Shown in pieces: positions 14,338 through 22,547 of a stretch of 25,750 nucleotides of DNA. Numbering within the stretch: position 1 is the stretch's first letter; the number at the start of each line of letters is the position of its first letter. Source of the DNA: CAZMNF01 sp964567595. Lineage in GTDB: Bacteria; Bipolaricaulota; Bipolaricaulia; RBG-16-55-9. The stretch spans positions 1 to 25,750 of the forward strand of contig CAZMNF010000030.1 of the NCBI GenBank assembly GCA_964567595.1. The letters are read 5' to 3'. The translations under genes were made by a program, and so were the position numbers. Under the pieces are notes generated by a model that saw nothing but the letters and a program-made list of their open reading frames with translations, did not search any database and had not been told where the DNA came from.

Positions 14338-16356
14338 ATGACGCTATTCATCGGGATCGACGTGGGCGGCACGTTCACCGACCTGGTTGCGCTTGACGAG
14401 GGCGAGCTGACGCTGCTCAAGGTCCCCACTGAACAGCCCCCGGATCGCGGCGTGATCCGGGGATTGGACCAACTTGCCACGAAAATCGGCTTCGACGGCG
14501 GGGCGATTGACCGCGTCGTCCACGGGACGACGACCGCCACGAACGCGCTTCTGGAGGGGCGTTGGGCGAAAACGGCGCTCGTCACGACCGCGGGCTTTCG
14601 CGACGTGCTCGCGATCGGCCGTCAAAATCGGCCCGACTTGTACGACTGGAGCGTCGGCCGACCCGAGCCGATGGTGCCGCGCGAGCGACGCTACGAAGTA
14701 TCGGAACGCGTCGACGCCAACGGCGACGTGCTCCGTGCTTTGGATGAGGACGAGCTGGCTCCGCTTGTTCCCGAGCTCGGCGACGTCGAGTCGGTTGCCG
14801 TGGGCTGTCTGTTTTCGTATCTCAACCCCGAGCACGAACGCCGAGTCCGCGATCGCCTCGAACGCGAGCTCTCGATTCCGATCGTCGTCTCCTCGGACGT
14901 GTTGCCCGAGCACCGCGAATACGAGCGCATCTCCACGACGGTCGTGAGCGCGGCGCTCCGTCCCGTCGTGAGCGATTATCTCGAGCGCCTGTCGGAGCAG
15001 CTGAGCGCCAACGGCGTCCACGCGCCCCTGGCGATCATGCAGTCGAACGGCGGGCTCGCTGCGTCCCGCGTTGCCTCGCGGCACCCTGAGCGGCTGTTGC
15101 TGTCGGGGCCGGCCGGCGGCGTGGCCGGCGCCCAGTACGCCGCCGAACTGGCCGGTTTCGCCAACGTCATCACGCTCGACATGGGCGGGACGAGCTGCGA
15201 CGTGTCGCTCATCCAGAACGGACAGCCCCAAACGCGAGCCGAAACCCAAGTCGGGGGCTACGAGGTTCGCGCCCCCATGATCGACGTCCACACCGTCGGC
15301 GCGGGGGGCGGGAGCCTTGCATGGATCGACTCCGGCCAGGCGTTGCGCGTGGGGCCGGACAGCGCGGGCGCCGATCCAGGCCCTGCTGCGTTCGGCGTGG
15401 GCGATCGGCCCACGGTCACGGATGCCCATCTCGTGCTGGGACGGTTTGACCAGGAAAGCCCGCTCGGCGGCCGCTCCCTCGATGGGACACGCGCCCGCCG
15501 CGCGATCGAGGCAACGATCGCCCGTCCCATGGCAATGCCGGTGGAGGAGGCGGCACTCGGCATCTTGGCGATCGCAAACGCCCACATGGAGCGGGCGATC
15601 CGGGTCGTCACGGTCGAGCAGGGCCACGACCCGCGCGATTGTGCCCTGTTGGCCTTCGGCGGCGCGGGGCCGCTCCACGCGGCTTCGCTGGCGGAACGCC
15701 TCGGGATCTCGGCCGTGCAGGTTCCGACCTCCGCCGGCGTCCTGTCCGCCCTCGGCATGCTCGCCACGGACGAACGCCAGGATCGCGTGCAGTCATTGGT
15801 CCAACCGTCCGATCAGGTCAAGCCCCAATACGTGCAGCGACAGTTTGATCGTCTCCAACAAGACGCCGAACGGGAGCTGCAGGCGGAGCGGATCGAGCAT
15901 CGCAAATCCGTGGAGCTCCGCTACCGCGGCCAAGCGCATTCGGTGGAGCTGGAAGTGGATGCGTTGACGGAAGCCGCAATGGCTCAGCTTCTGTCACGGT
16001 TCCACGAACGGCATCGCGAGCGCTTCGGCTACGCGATGCGCGATCACCCGACCGAATGGGTTGCCCTCCGGCTGACCTCCCTCGCCCCTCGCGATCGCCC
16101 CGAGCTTGCGGCGTTGTCCGATCGCGCTGTGGAACCGACTCCCGACCGACGGAACGTCCACTTTCCGGGCCACGGCCGCTGCCGTACGCCAGTGTTCGGG
16201 CGCAGCCAGCTCTCGCACGGACAGCAGCTGGGGGGACCGACGTTGATCGAAGGCGCCGAATCGACGATCGTCGTGCCGCCCGCTTGGGAGGCGAGCGTCG
16301 ATCGATGGGGAAACGTGATCCTCAGACGCCATGACCGTGTTTGGACAGCCGATTGA
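14338..16356 (+). CDS. hyuA: Hydantoinase/oxoprolinase family protein, subunit A
   Basis: ATP-dependent subunit of the hydantoinase/5-oxoprolinase/acetone carboxylase superfamily. It normally works with a HyuB subunit to open cyclic amides such as N-methylhydantoin or 5-oxoproline. The 672-residue product shows the actin-like ATPase phosphate motifs GIDVGGTFTDLVALDEG and ITLDMGGTSCDVSLI. It also has HGTTTATNALLEGR, LLSGPAGGVAGAQYAAE, VGAGGGSLAWID, SAGADPGPAAFG and LAFGGAGPLHAASLAE. The hyuB partner (18738-20324) is in the same orientation but separated by three intact genes and one relic. The last 26 nt overlap the CHY zinc-finger gene. The substrate cannot be told from the sequence. Confidence 0.93.
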   Translation: MTLFIGIDVGGTFTDLVALDEGELTLLKVPTEQPPDRGVIRGLDQLATKIGFDGGAIDRVVHGTTTATNALLEGRWAKTALVTTAGFRDVLAIGRQNRPDLYDWSVGRPEPMVPRERRYEVSERVDANGDVLRALDEDELAPLVPELGDVESVAVGCLFSYLNPEHERRVRDRLERELSIPIVVSSDVLPEHREYERISTTVVSAALRPVVSDYLERLSEQLSANGVHAPLAIMQSNGGLAASRVASRHPERLLLSGPAGGVAGAQYAAELAGFANVITLDMGGTSCDVSLIQNGQPQTRAETQVGGYEVRAPMIDVHTVGAGGGSLAWIDSGQALRVGPDSAGADPGPAAFGVGDRPTVTDAHLVLGRFDQESPLGGRSLDGTRARRAIEATIARPMAMPVEEAALGILAIANAHMERAIRVVTVEQGHDPRDCALLAFGGAGPLHAASLAERLGISAVQVPTSAGVLSALGMLATDERQDRVQSLVQPSDQVKPQYVQRQFDRLQQDAERELQAERIEHRKSVELRYRGQAHSVELEVDALTEAAMAQLLSRFHERHRERFGYAMRDHPTEWVALRLTSLAPRDRPELAALSDRAVEPTPDRRNVHFPGHGRCRTPVFGRSQLSHGQQLGGPTLIEGAESTIVVPPAWEASVDRWGNVILRRHDRVWTAD

Positions 16357-16645
16357 TGAGGAGGCTCGCTGCGTCCATTACGCCAGCGAGCTCGACATCG
16401 TCGCGATCAAGTTCAAGTGCTGCGGCCGCTACTATCCCTGCCATCGCTGCCACGACGAGGCCGTTGCTCACCCGGCCCAAGTCTGGCCGCGCGAGGAGTT
16501 CGATCGTCGCGGCGTGCTCTGCGGGAACTGTCGAGTCGAATTGACGATCCGGACGTATCTCGACGCCGGCGATCGCTGTCCAAGCTGTCGCGCGCCGTTC
16601 AATCCGCGCTGTCGTGAGCACCGCCATCTGTACTTCGACGTCTGA
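16331..16645 (+). CDS. CHY zinc-finger protein
   Basis: A 104-residue Cys/His-rich protein that matches the CHY zinc-finger domain. It begins with C14-x-H16-Y17, continues with C30-C31, then PCHRCHDE (C37, H38, C40, H41), CGNC (C64, C67), CPSC (C83, C86) and C94/H97. Three zinc ions are the norm for this domain. In eukaryotes the fold occurs in RING E3 ligases and in the mitochondrial protein Hot13; bacterial stand-alone members have no settled function known to me. The gene starts inside the last codons of hyuA, which suggests translational coupling. A metal or redox role for the hydantoinase cluster is only a guess. Confidence 0.85.
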   Translation: MTVFGQPIDEEARCVHYASELDIVAIKFKCCGRYYPCHRCHDEAVAHPAQVWPREEFDRRGVLCGNCRVELTIRTYLDAGDRCPSCRAPFNPRCREHRHLYFDV

Positions 16646-16690
16646 CGCCGCAACCTGAAAGCGAAGCACCGACACGGGCTACCATGCGGC

Positions 16691-17038
16691 GTGGCCACGA
16701 CCGAGCGACGACCCGAATCTCCCCCTCCACGGAACGTTCATCGCAATCCCAACCTGAGGGTCATCTTCGGCGTGGCCCAAGGGATCAACATTCCGAGTCT
16801 TTTGACGCTCTTGGCGGACTTGGCGCCGATGGCCCAACGTGGCATGTTCATGTCGGTCAATGGGATGTTCTTGCGCCTGGAGCGGACGATCAGGCCGTTG
16901 GCCACGGAGGCGATCTTCGTCTGGCGGGGCACGGACGGCGTGTTCGCGCTCGGGGCGAGTTTGGCCGCAGGGATGTTTGCGGCCATTGTGGGGCTCGGGA
17001 TCTCGGATCCGTCCCATCGACACGCGGAAGGAGGTTGA
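16691..17038 (+). pseudogene. Relic of an MFS transporter (C-terminal fragment)
   Basis: An open frame starting at GTG encodes about 115 residues. Residues 20-100 resemble the C-terminal third of a major facilitator transporter: LRVIFGVAQGINIPSLLTLL, LAPMAQRGMFMSVNGMFLRL, and two hydrophobic segments ending in MFAAIVGLGI. The remaining transporter helices are absent; upstream is the stop of the CHY gene only 45 nt away. Inside what should be membrane segments there are charged substitutions (LERTIRPLATEAIFVW, where functional MFS proteins usually have GQTLGP-like sequence), which fits decay. Its stop overlaps the Shine-Dalgarno of the following gene. A small functional membrane protein is possible but less likely. 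Confidence 0.6.
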
Positions 17039-17041
17039 AGG

Positions 17042-17353
17042 ATGGAACACGGCAAACTCGTGCGCGATCTGGTGCCCGGCATCATCCGCGAAGTCGGCGA
17101 GGTGCCCGTTACCCATCGGGCCGCTGACAGCGAATACGTCGACAAGCTTTTGGACAAATTCCGCGAGGAGTTTGACGAGTTCGTCGAGTCGGGCGAGATC
17201 GAGGAGCTGGTGGATTTGCTCGAAGTGATCCGTGCGCTGGGCCAGCTGAACGGCATCGGCTGGGCGGAACTGGACGACATGCGCGCCCAGAAGGTCCGCG
17301 AGCGCGGCGGGTTCGACGAAGGGATCGTCCTGGACGAGGTCCGCGGCGCTTAG
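17042..17353 (+). CDS. MazG-like nucleoside triphosphate pyrophosphohydrolase
   Basis: Small all-alpha NTP pyrophosphohydrolase-type protein, expected to hydrolyse a nucleoside triphosphate to the monophosphate as a house-cleaning enzyme. The 103-residue product has KLVRDLVPGII at the start. The metal-binding MazG pattern EExxE(n)ExxD appears as E42-E43-x-x-E46 and E55-x-x-D58. The typical end KVRERGGFDEGIVL is also present. AAGGAGG lies 7 nt before the ATG, a strong ribosome binding site. A related phosphoribosyl-ATP pyrophosphatase (HisE-like) fold is the main alternative, but no his genes are near. It sits between hyuA and hyuB. Confidence 0.85.
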   Translation: MEHGKLVRDLVPGIIREVGEVPVTHRAADSEYVDKLLDKFREEFDEFVESGEIEELVDLLEVIRALGQLNGIGWAELDDMRAQKVRERGGFDEGIVLDEVRGA

Positions 17354-17415
17354 CTCGCATTCACGGGAACGGGCCGATACGATACGAGTTAACAATGGAT
17401 CAAGGAGACGAGCGA

Positions 17416-18741
17416 ATGCTGACGCGACGCCAACTCATTGTTCGCGGGGCCGGCTTGTCGCTGATGGCGCTGATGGGAGCCGGACCCGGGCGCGTCCGCG
17501 GATGGGCCCAATCGTCGCCATCAGTGCCGATCTGGCCCATGTTCCGCGGAAACCCTGAGCACACAGGGATGACGGATCAGACGGGCCAGGTCCAAGGCCC
17601 GACCCAGACCTGGCGCTTCGGGACCCGAGGTGCTGTCGAGCCGTCGGCCGCCGTGGGCGACGTCGACGGGGACGGCCAGACGGAGGTCGTCATCAGCTCC
17701 TTCGACGGGGCCGTCTATGCGATTCCGGGAGCGGGGCGTGGCCTGATCCAAGAGCCGCTCTGGAAAGTTCAGACGGACGAGTTGATCTGGTCCTCGCCAG
17801 CGATCGGGGACGTTGACGGGGACGGCAACCTGGAGGTCGTCGTCGGCTCGGACGATCAGGGCGTCTACGTCGTTGACGGACCGAGCGGGCGCGTCCAGTG
17901 GCGCTTTGCGACACGCGCCAAAGTCCGGGCCTCGCCGACGATTGCTGACGTCGATGGCGACGGGGACTTGGAGATCGTCATCGGCTCCGGCCAGATCTTT
18001 GCGCTGGACGCACGCGCCCAGCGCGTCAAGTGGAAGTTCCGGCTGGCGACGACGACGTTCTCCTCGGCTGCCGTGAGCGATCTGGATGGCGACGGCGACA
18101 TGGAGGTCGTCGTCGGGTCTTACGACAACATTCTGTATGCGCTGTCGGGACGTAACGGCCAGCCCGTTTGGCAACACCGCGCCACGAACCCGATCGACTC
18201 CTCGCCAGCAATCGGCGACATCAACGGAGACGGTCAATTGGAGATCGCCGTCGGCGTCGGCTTCGTCGGCTCCAGCGGGTTCAAGGGCGTCCAAGCGCTG
18301 GGCGGCGATGGCCGCCAGCTATGGGAATTTTCCATTGGCGAAGACGAGCGCGTCGTCTCCTCTCCCGCGATCGGCGACGTCGACGGCGACGGCCAGACCG
18401 AGGTCGTTGTCGGCAGCAACGCCGGTCGACTGTTCGCGTTCGATGGGGCCGGCAACGTCAAATACACCCACGATGCCGATAAATTCATCGAATCATCGCC
18501 AACCATGGGGGATATCGACGGCGACGGGCGCATGGAAGTTGTCGTCGGCTCACACGATTTCAGGCTTTACGCGCTGCGAGCTGACCCCGATCGATCCACG
18601 TTTGACGAGCTGTGGACGTTCACGCCGCCGGCGGCCAACATCTTCTTCTCCTCGCCCACGCTGGCCGATGTGAACGACGATGGGAACTTGGAGATCGTCA
18701 TCGGCAACAACAACGGGACGCTCTACGCGCTCGGAGCATGA
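17416..18741 (+). CDS. Tat-exported FG-GAP/VCBS beta-propeller protein, eight repeats
   Basis: Secreted or periplasm-equivalent repeat protein. The start at 17416 is favoured over an in-frame ATG at 17395 because CAAGGAG lies 8 nt before it. The start then gives a twin-arginine signal, MLTRRQLIVRGAGLSLMALM, cleaved near GWAQ. The mature part begins WPMFRGNPEHTGMT, a start common in PQQ-type propellers. Eight repeats of about 45-50 residues follow, each with a calcium-binding-like DxDGDG(x)xE(V/I)V(V/I)GS core, for example IGDVDGDGNLEVVVGS. Eight repeats would fit an eight-bladed propeller. No catalytic domain is visible, so a scaffold, binding or PQQ-like role is open. Its last codon overlaps the hyuB start (ATGA), so translation is coupled. 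Confidence 0.88.
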   Translation: MLTRRQLIVRGAGLSLMALMGAGPGRVRGWAQSSPSVPIWPMFRGNPEHTGMTDQTGQVQGPTQTWRFGTRGAVEPSAAVGDVDGDGQTEVVISSFDGAVYAIPGAGRGLIQEPLWKVQTDELIWSSPAIGDVDGDGNLEVVVGSDDQGVYVVDGPSGRVQWRFATRAKVRASPTIADVDGDGDLEIVIGSGQIFALDARAQRVKWKFRLATTTFSSAAVSDLDGDGDMEVVVGSYDNILYALSGRNGQPVWQHRATNPIDSSPAIGDINGDGQLEIAVGVGFVGSSGFKGVQALGGDGRQLWEFSIGEDERVVSSPAIGDVDGDGQTEVVVGSNAGRLFAFDGAGNVKYTHDADKFIESSPTMGDIDGDGRMEVVVGSHDFRLYALRADPDRSTFDELWTFTPPAANIFFSSPTLADVNDDGNLEIVIGNNNGTLYALGA

Positions 18742-20324
18742 GCATTGACCCGATTACGCTGGAGGTCCTGCGGCACGCGCTCAGCGGGGTCGCGGAGGAG
18801 ATGCTCGCGGCGCTGATCCGCACGGGCCTCAGCCCGAACATCCGGGAGCGGCACGATTGCTCGACCGCGCTGTTCGACGCGGATGGCCGCATGGTGGCAC
18901 AGTCGGAGAGCATGCCCGTTCACCTTGGCGCCATGCCCTTCTCTGTCCAAGCGGCCATCGACGCGCTCGATTCGTTCGAGCCGGGCGACGTTGTCGCGCT
19001 CAACGATCCCTTCCACGGCGGGGCGCACCTGCCCGATCTGACGCTGGTGACGCCGCTGTTTGACCGCCACGATCACCTGCGAGGGTTCGCGGCCAACCGA
19101 GCCCACCACGCCGACGTCGGCGGCATGCGGCCCGGCAGCGTGGCTGGCGATGCAACGGAAATCTATCAGGAGGGCTTCCGGATGCCGCCCGTCAAGCTCT
19201 GGGCACGGGGCCAAGCGAACGAGGCGGCTTTGGCGCTACTGCTTGCCAACGTCCGGACGCCGCGCGAGCGCGAGGGCGACCTCCGAGCGCAGTACGCGGC
19301 CAACGAGACGGCGCGCCAACGGCTGGCGTCGTTGGTGGAGCGCTTTGACTGGCCGACGTTGATCGATGCCATGCACGAACTGAACGCGTACTCGGAGCGC
19401 CGCATGCGGACGGCGATCGACCAGTTGCCCGATGGGACCTACGACGCCGACGATGTCTTGGACGACGACGGCCATGGCCACGCGGATCTGTCGATCCGAG
19501 CGAGCGTAACGGTTGTCGGGGATCACCTTACGGTTGACTTCGCCGGCACGGCCGCCCAAACGGACGGGCCGCTCAACGCGCCATTCGCGGTCACGGCCTC
19601 GGCTGTCTACTACTCGGTCCGCTGTCTGACCGACTCGACGATTCCGCCCAACGATGGATGTTATCGGCCGATCGCGATCCGGACGCCGGGTCGCTCGCTC
19701 GTGGACGCCGAGCCGCCCGCGGCCGTGGTCGGCGGCAACTTGGAGACGTCGCAACGGATCGTGGACGTTCTCATCAAGGCCCTGGCGGACGTTGTGCCCG
19801 ACCGGGCCATCGCCGCCAGCCAAGGAACAATGAACAATTTGACGTTTGGGGGGATCGATCCCCACACGAACGAGCCGTTCACGTTCTACGAGACGATCGC
19901 CGGCGGCGTGGGTGCGGGTGCTCATCACGATGGCCCCGATGGGACGCATTCGCACATGACGAACACGCTCAACACGCCGATCGAAGTCCTCGAAGCGAGC
20001 TACCCCGTGCGCGTCGAGCGCTACGAGATCCGCGACGGCAGCGGCGGGCACGGCCAGCAGCGGGGGGGCCACGGCCTGCGGCGCGACGTGCGGGCGCTGG
20101 TGCCCATGACGGTTTCATTCTTGGCCGACCGACGCCGTTCACGGCCGTATGGGCTCAACGGGGGCGAACCCGGAGCTGCCGGTCAGGATGCTCTGTCACG
20201 CGACGGCGACGAGACGGCGTTTCCCTCCAAGGGGAGCCGGTCGCTTCAGGCCGGCCAAGCGATTCGCATCCGGACGCCGGGCGGCGGCGGCCACGGGCCC
20301 TCGGAGGCTGAGGCCCATGGTTGA
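18738..20324 (+). CDS. hyuB: Hydantoinase/oxoprolinase family protein, subunit B
   Basis: Second subunit of the hydantoinase/oxoprolinase type enzyme, expected to pair with the HyuA at 14338. The start MSIDPITLEVLRHAL overlaps the propeller stop by ATGA. The 528-residue product has the HyuB hallmarks: ITLEVLRHALSGVAEEM, LSPNIRERHDCSTALFDADG, GDVVALNDPFHGGAHLPD, ANRAHHADVGGMRPGS, YQEGFRMPPVKLW, and near the C-terminus TPIEVLEASYPVRVERYEIR and GGGGHGP. The length is normal. The end overlaps the purH start by 8 nt. Separation from hyuA by a zinc-finger gene, a transporter relic, a MazG-like gene and a propeller is unusual for this pair. The substrate is unknown. Confidence 0.92.
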   Translation: MSIDPITLEVLRHALSGVAEEMLAALIRTGLSPNIRERHDCSTALFDADGRMVAQSESMPVHLGAMPFSVQAAIDALDSFEPGDVVALNDPFHGGAHLPDLTLVTPLFDRHDHLRGFAANRAHHADVGGMRPGSVAGDATEIYQEGFRMPPVKLWARGQANEAALALLLANVRTPREREGDLRAQYAANETARQRLASLVERFDWPTLIDAMHELNAYSERRMRTAIDQLPDGTYDADDVLDDDGHGHADLSIRASVTVVGDHLTVDFAGTAAQTDGPLNAPFAVTASAVYYSVRCLTDSTIPPNDGCYRPIAIRTPGRSLVDAEPPAAVVGGNLETSQRIVDVLIKALADVVPDRAIAASQGTMNNLTFGGIDPHTNEPFTFYETIAGGVGAGAHHDGPDGTHSHMTNTLNTPIEVLEASYPVRVERYEIRDGSGGHGQQRGGHGLRRDVRALVPMTVSFLADRRRSRPYGLNGGEPGAAGQDALSRDGDETAFPSKGSRSLQAGQAIRIRTPGGGGHGPSEAEAHG

Positions 20325-21822
20325 GGTGCGTCGAGCCCTTCTGAGCGTCTCCGATAAGACGGGCCTCGCCGAGTTTGCCCGAAAGTTGGCAGAACAGGGC
20401 GTCGAGCTGCTCGCCTCCGGCGGCACGGCCCGCGTCCTCCGAGAGGCCGGGCTTCGAGTCACGGACCTCGCCGCGATCACGGGATTTGAAGGACTGCTCG
20501 GCGGCCGCGTGAAAACGCTGCACCCGCACGTCCATGCCGCCATCCTGGCTCAGCAAGACGATCCCGGGCAGATGGCGGAATTGCAACAGCACGCCATCGG
20601 CCCGATCGACCTCGTCGTCGTCAACCTTTATCCGTTCACCGCGCAAGTCGACGAGCGAACGTTGGCCGAGGAGGCGATGGAATGGGTTGACATTGGTGGC
20701 GAGGCCCTTATCCGCGCCGCCGCGAAAAATTTCCCCTCGACCGGGGTCGTCGTGGATCCGGCCGACTACGCCGATGTTGGTCAGCAGATCATTGAATCGG
20801 GCGGCCTGAACGTCGCGACATCTCGACGATTGGCGGCCCGAGCGTTCGACCATGTCACGCAATACAACGCCCGCATCGCGAAGTGGTTCCGAGCTGACGA
20901 GGCCCTGCCCGAGTCGTTGACCGTGGCGGAACCGCGCCAACGGGCGCTACGCTACGGGGAAAACCCCCACCAACGAGGCGCCCTGTACGGCCCGCAACCG
21001 CCGGAACAGCTGCAGGGCAAAGAGCTCTCCTACGTCAACGTGCTCGACGCGGACGCGGCACTTAGAGCCGTGTCCGACTTTGACGAGCCGGCCGCCGTGA
21101 TCATCAAGCACACGAGCCCCTGTGGAGCGGCCGTGCGCGAGACGGTGAGCGAGGCGTTCGAGCGGGCCTATCAGGCCGACTCGACTTCGGCATTCGGCGG
21201 CATCGTCGGGGTGAATCGGACGGTCGACCGCGCAACGGCGGAGCGAATCGGCGAGCGATTCTTTGAGCTCGTCGTGGCTCCCGATTACGACGGCGATGCG
21301 CGGCAAATATTGGCCGAGAAGTCGAATCTTCGGCTCTTGCGGGCGCCCACGGATGCCGGCGATCAAGGACGCTTCATGCGCTCGACGGCGTTCGGCATAG
21401 TGGCCCAGCAGGCGAGTCGCTGGTCGATAACCTCGCGCGAGCTTGAGATCGTCACCAACAGCCAGCCCTCGAGCGCACAGATAGCCGATCTGCTCTTCGC
21501 CTGGCGCGTCGGCAGGCACGTCCTGAGCAACGCGATCGTGCTCGCGCAAGACGGAACGACCGTCGGCATCGGCGGCGGTCAGGTCAGCCGCGTGGACGCC
21601 GTGCGGATCGCCATTGAGAAGGCCAGCGAGCAAGCATCGGGCAGCGTGTTGGCCTCAGACGCGTTCTTCCCCTTCCCCGACAGCGTCAAACTCGCCGCCG
21701 AAGCCGGCGTCACGGCTGTGATTCAGCCGGGCGGATCCAAGCGGGACGACGAGGTCATTCAGGCATGCGACGAGCATGGCATCGCCATGGCGTTCACGCG
21801 GACTCGGGAGTTTCGGCATTAA
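20317..21822 (+). CDS. purH: Bifunctional AICAR formyltransferase / IMP cyclohydrolase
   Basis: Catalyses the last two steps of IMP synthesis: formylation of AICAR and ring closure. The start at 20317 (MVEVRRALLSVSDKTGL) has GGAGG 9 nt upstream and overlaps hyuB by 8 nt. The 501-residue product has an N-terminal MGS-like cyclohydrolase domain (ELLASGGTARVL, GRVKTLHPHVHAAIL, LVVVNLYPF, DIGGEALIRAAAKN). The formyltransferase domain starts at about 190, with RYGENPHQRGALYG, the catalytic K264-H265 in IIKHTSPCGAAV (the common form is KHxNPCG), DSTSAFGGIVG and ASDAFFPFPDSV. The gene is complete. Codons for residues 446-463 recur exactly at the window end. Confidence 0.97.
   Translation: MVEVRRALLSVSDKTGLAEFARKLAEQGVELLASGGTARVLREAGLRVTDLAAITGFEGLLGGRVKTLHPHVHAAILAQQDDPGQMAELQQHAIGPIDLVVVNLYPFTAQVDERTLAEEAMEWVDIGGEALIRAAAKNFPSTGVVVDPADYADVGQQIIESGGLNVATSRRLAARAFDHVTQYNARIAKWFRADEALPESLTVAEPRQRALRYGENPHQRGALYGPQPPEQLQGKELSYVNVLDADAALRAVSDFDEPAAVIIKHTSPCGAAVRETVSEAFERAYQADSTSAFGGIVGVNRTVDRATAERIGERFFELVVAPDYDGDARQILAEKSNLRLLRAPTDAGDQGRFMRSTAFGIVAQQASRWSITSRELEIVTNSQPSSAQIADLLFAWRVGRHVLSNAIVLAQDGTTVGIGGGQVSRVDAVRIAIEKASEQASGSVLASDAFFPFPDSVKLAAEAGVTAVIQPGGSKRDDEVIQACDEHGIAMAFTRTREFRH
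21651..21705 (+). repeat. purH-internal copy of a 55-bp direct repeat (left copy)
   Basis: These 55 bases inside the 3' part of purH are identical to 25696-25750, in the same orientation about 4.0 kb away. The identity may extend further, since the second copy is cut by the window end. Together they bracket the lipoprotein and subtilase genes. Confidence 0.9.
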
Positions 21823-21924
21823 ACATTATTCCCTCGTTAATTTGCATAGCTATAACGCAGAAATCCCTCCTCGTCCATCCCCGTATCTATATGGCGTCAC
21901 GTCGCGATCGCTCATCACCATGTG

Positions 21925-21953
21925 TTGACGTTTTGTTAACGCAGAGTTACTAT
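21925..21953 (+). promoter_or_regulatory. Promoter for the lipoprotein-subtilase pair
   Basis: TTGACG (21925-21930), a 17-bp spacer and TACTAT (21948-21953, followed by ATT) form a good sigma70-type promoter. It lies in the AT-rich gap 21823-21981, which stands out from the GC-rich surroundings. Transcription would start near 21960, about 22 nt before the ATG. Confidence 0.6.
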
Positions 21954-21981
21954 ATTATTCGACAAAATACGGTAGGATAAC

Positions 21982-22419
21982 ATGGGGTACCGAAGCGAAG
22001 AAGGACGGATCACAGCGCTCGCCGCAGGGTTGTGTCTAGCCATGGTGGTAATGAGCGGCTGCCAGTCATCGGATCCCCAGACGGATCAAGCAATGCAAGA
22101 CGATAACCCGCCGCCGGCCCGCGAGGATTATCCATCCCTGCAGGGTCAACTCTTTGAGTTGGCAACTGAGCAAGGGGTAAATAGCTCCGGTTCACGAGGC
22201 AATTTGACGGTCGAGAATGGCCAAGTTCAGATTGTCATCGAGGTCCAGGAAGCCACATCGACGGACGTCCTCCAATGGGCGGTCAAGGCGCTCGGCGGCC
22301 GCGTGGAGACGAAGCACGAGGCCCTCGTTCAAGCCTGGATTCCGGTCGGCGAACTGTTGACGCTGGCAGAGCACCCGCGTGTTACGTTTATCCGCGCACC
22401 GGTACAGCCTCGGAGGTAG
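21982..22419 (+). CDS. Lipoprotein consisting of a subtilase-propeptide-like domain
   Basis: A 145-residue predicted lipoprotein. The N-terminus has a hydrophobic segment (ALAAGLCLAMVVMSGC) ending in a lipobox-like MSGC, so C27 would be lipidated. A Ser/Pro/Asp-rich linker follows. Residues 82-145 align without gaps to residues 74-137 of the subtilase encoded next; by hand I count 26 identical of 64, including GRVE, QA-x-x-P-x-G, LAEH and the final PxPRR. In the subtilase this region is the propeptide before the catalytic domain, and this protein stops exactly at that boundary. It may act as an anchored inhibitor or folding helper of the protease. A truncated former subtilase gene is the alternative. 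The ribosome binding site is weak (TAGGA). Confidence 0.75.
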   Translation: MGYRSEEGRITALAAGLCLAMVVMSGCQSSDPQTDQAMQDDNPPPAREDYPSLQGQLFELATEQGVNSSGSRGNLTVENGQVQIVIEVQEATSTDVLQWAVKALGGRVETKHEALVQAWIPVGELLTLAEHPRVTFIRAPVQPRR

Positions 22420-22547
22420 CTGAGCACAACTACAAACAATCACGACCCTGGCCTCAATGGAGTGGGCAAAGTGCGTTGCCGGTGGCGCCGAAGCGAGCCG
22501 GGGATGCCCACGACCTTCGCAGGGTCCATAGAGGGGGAGTACAGACC

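Noticed and set aside
14344..15678. A 444-codon minus-strand frame opposite hyuA
   Set aside because: Antisense to clear hydantoinase motifs; no start signal or domain.
16679..17395. A 238-codon minus-strand frame over the MFS relic and MazG-like gene
   Set aside because: The plus strand has a strong ribosome binding site and MazG motifs; the minus frame reads as their complement.
17600..18741. Repeated GACGGCGACGG-type DNA in the propeller gene as a possible DNA repeat array
   Set aside because: The repeats follow the protein repeats codon by codon and vary at third positions, so they reflect the FG-GAP motif and not a DNA element.
21904..21911. GCGATCGC octamer (HIP1-like, frequent in cyanobacteria)
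   Set aside because: I noted only this occurrence and did not search the whole window; other genes give no cyanobacterial signal, so it carries no weight.
22275..22547. Upstream extension of the subtilase frame into the lipoprotein gene
   Set aside because: It would bury the signal peptide 91 residues inside the protein; the ATG at 22548 has a strong Shine-Dalgarno and starts the signal.
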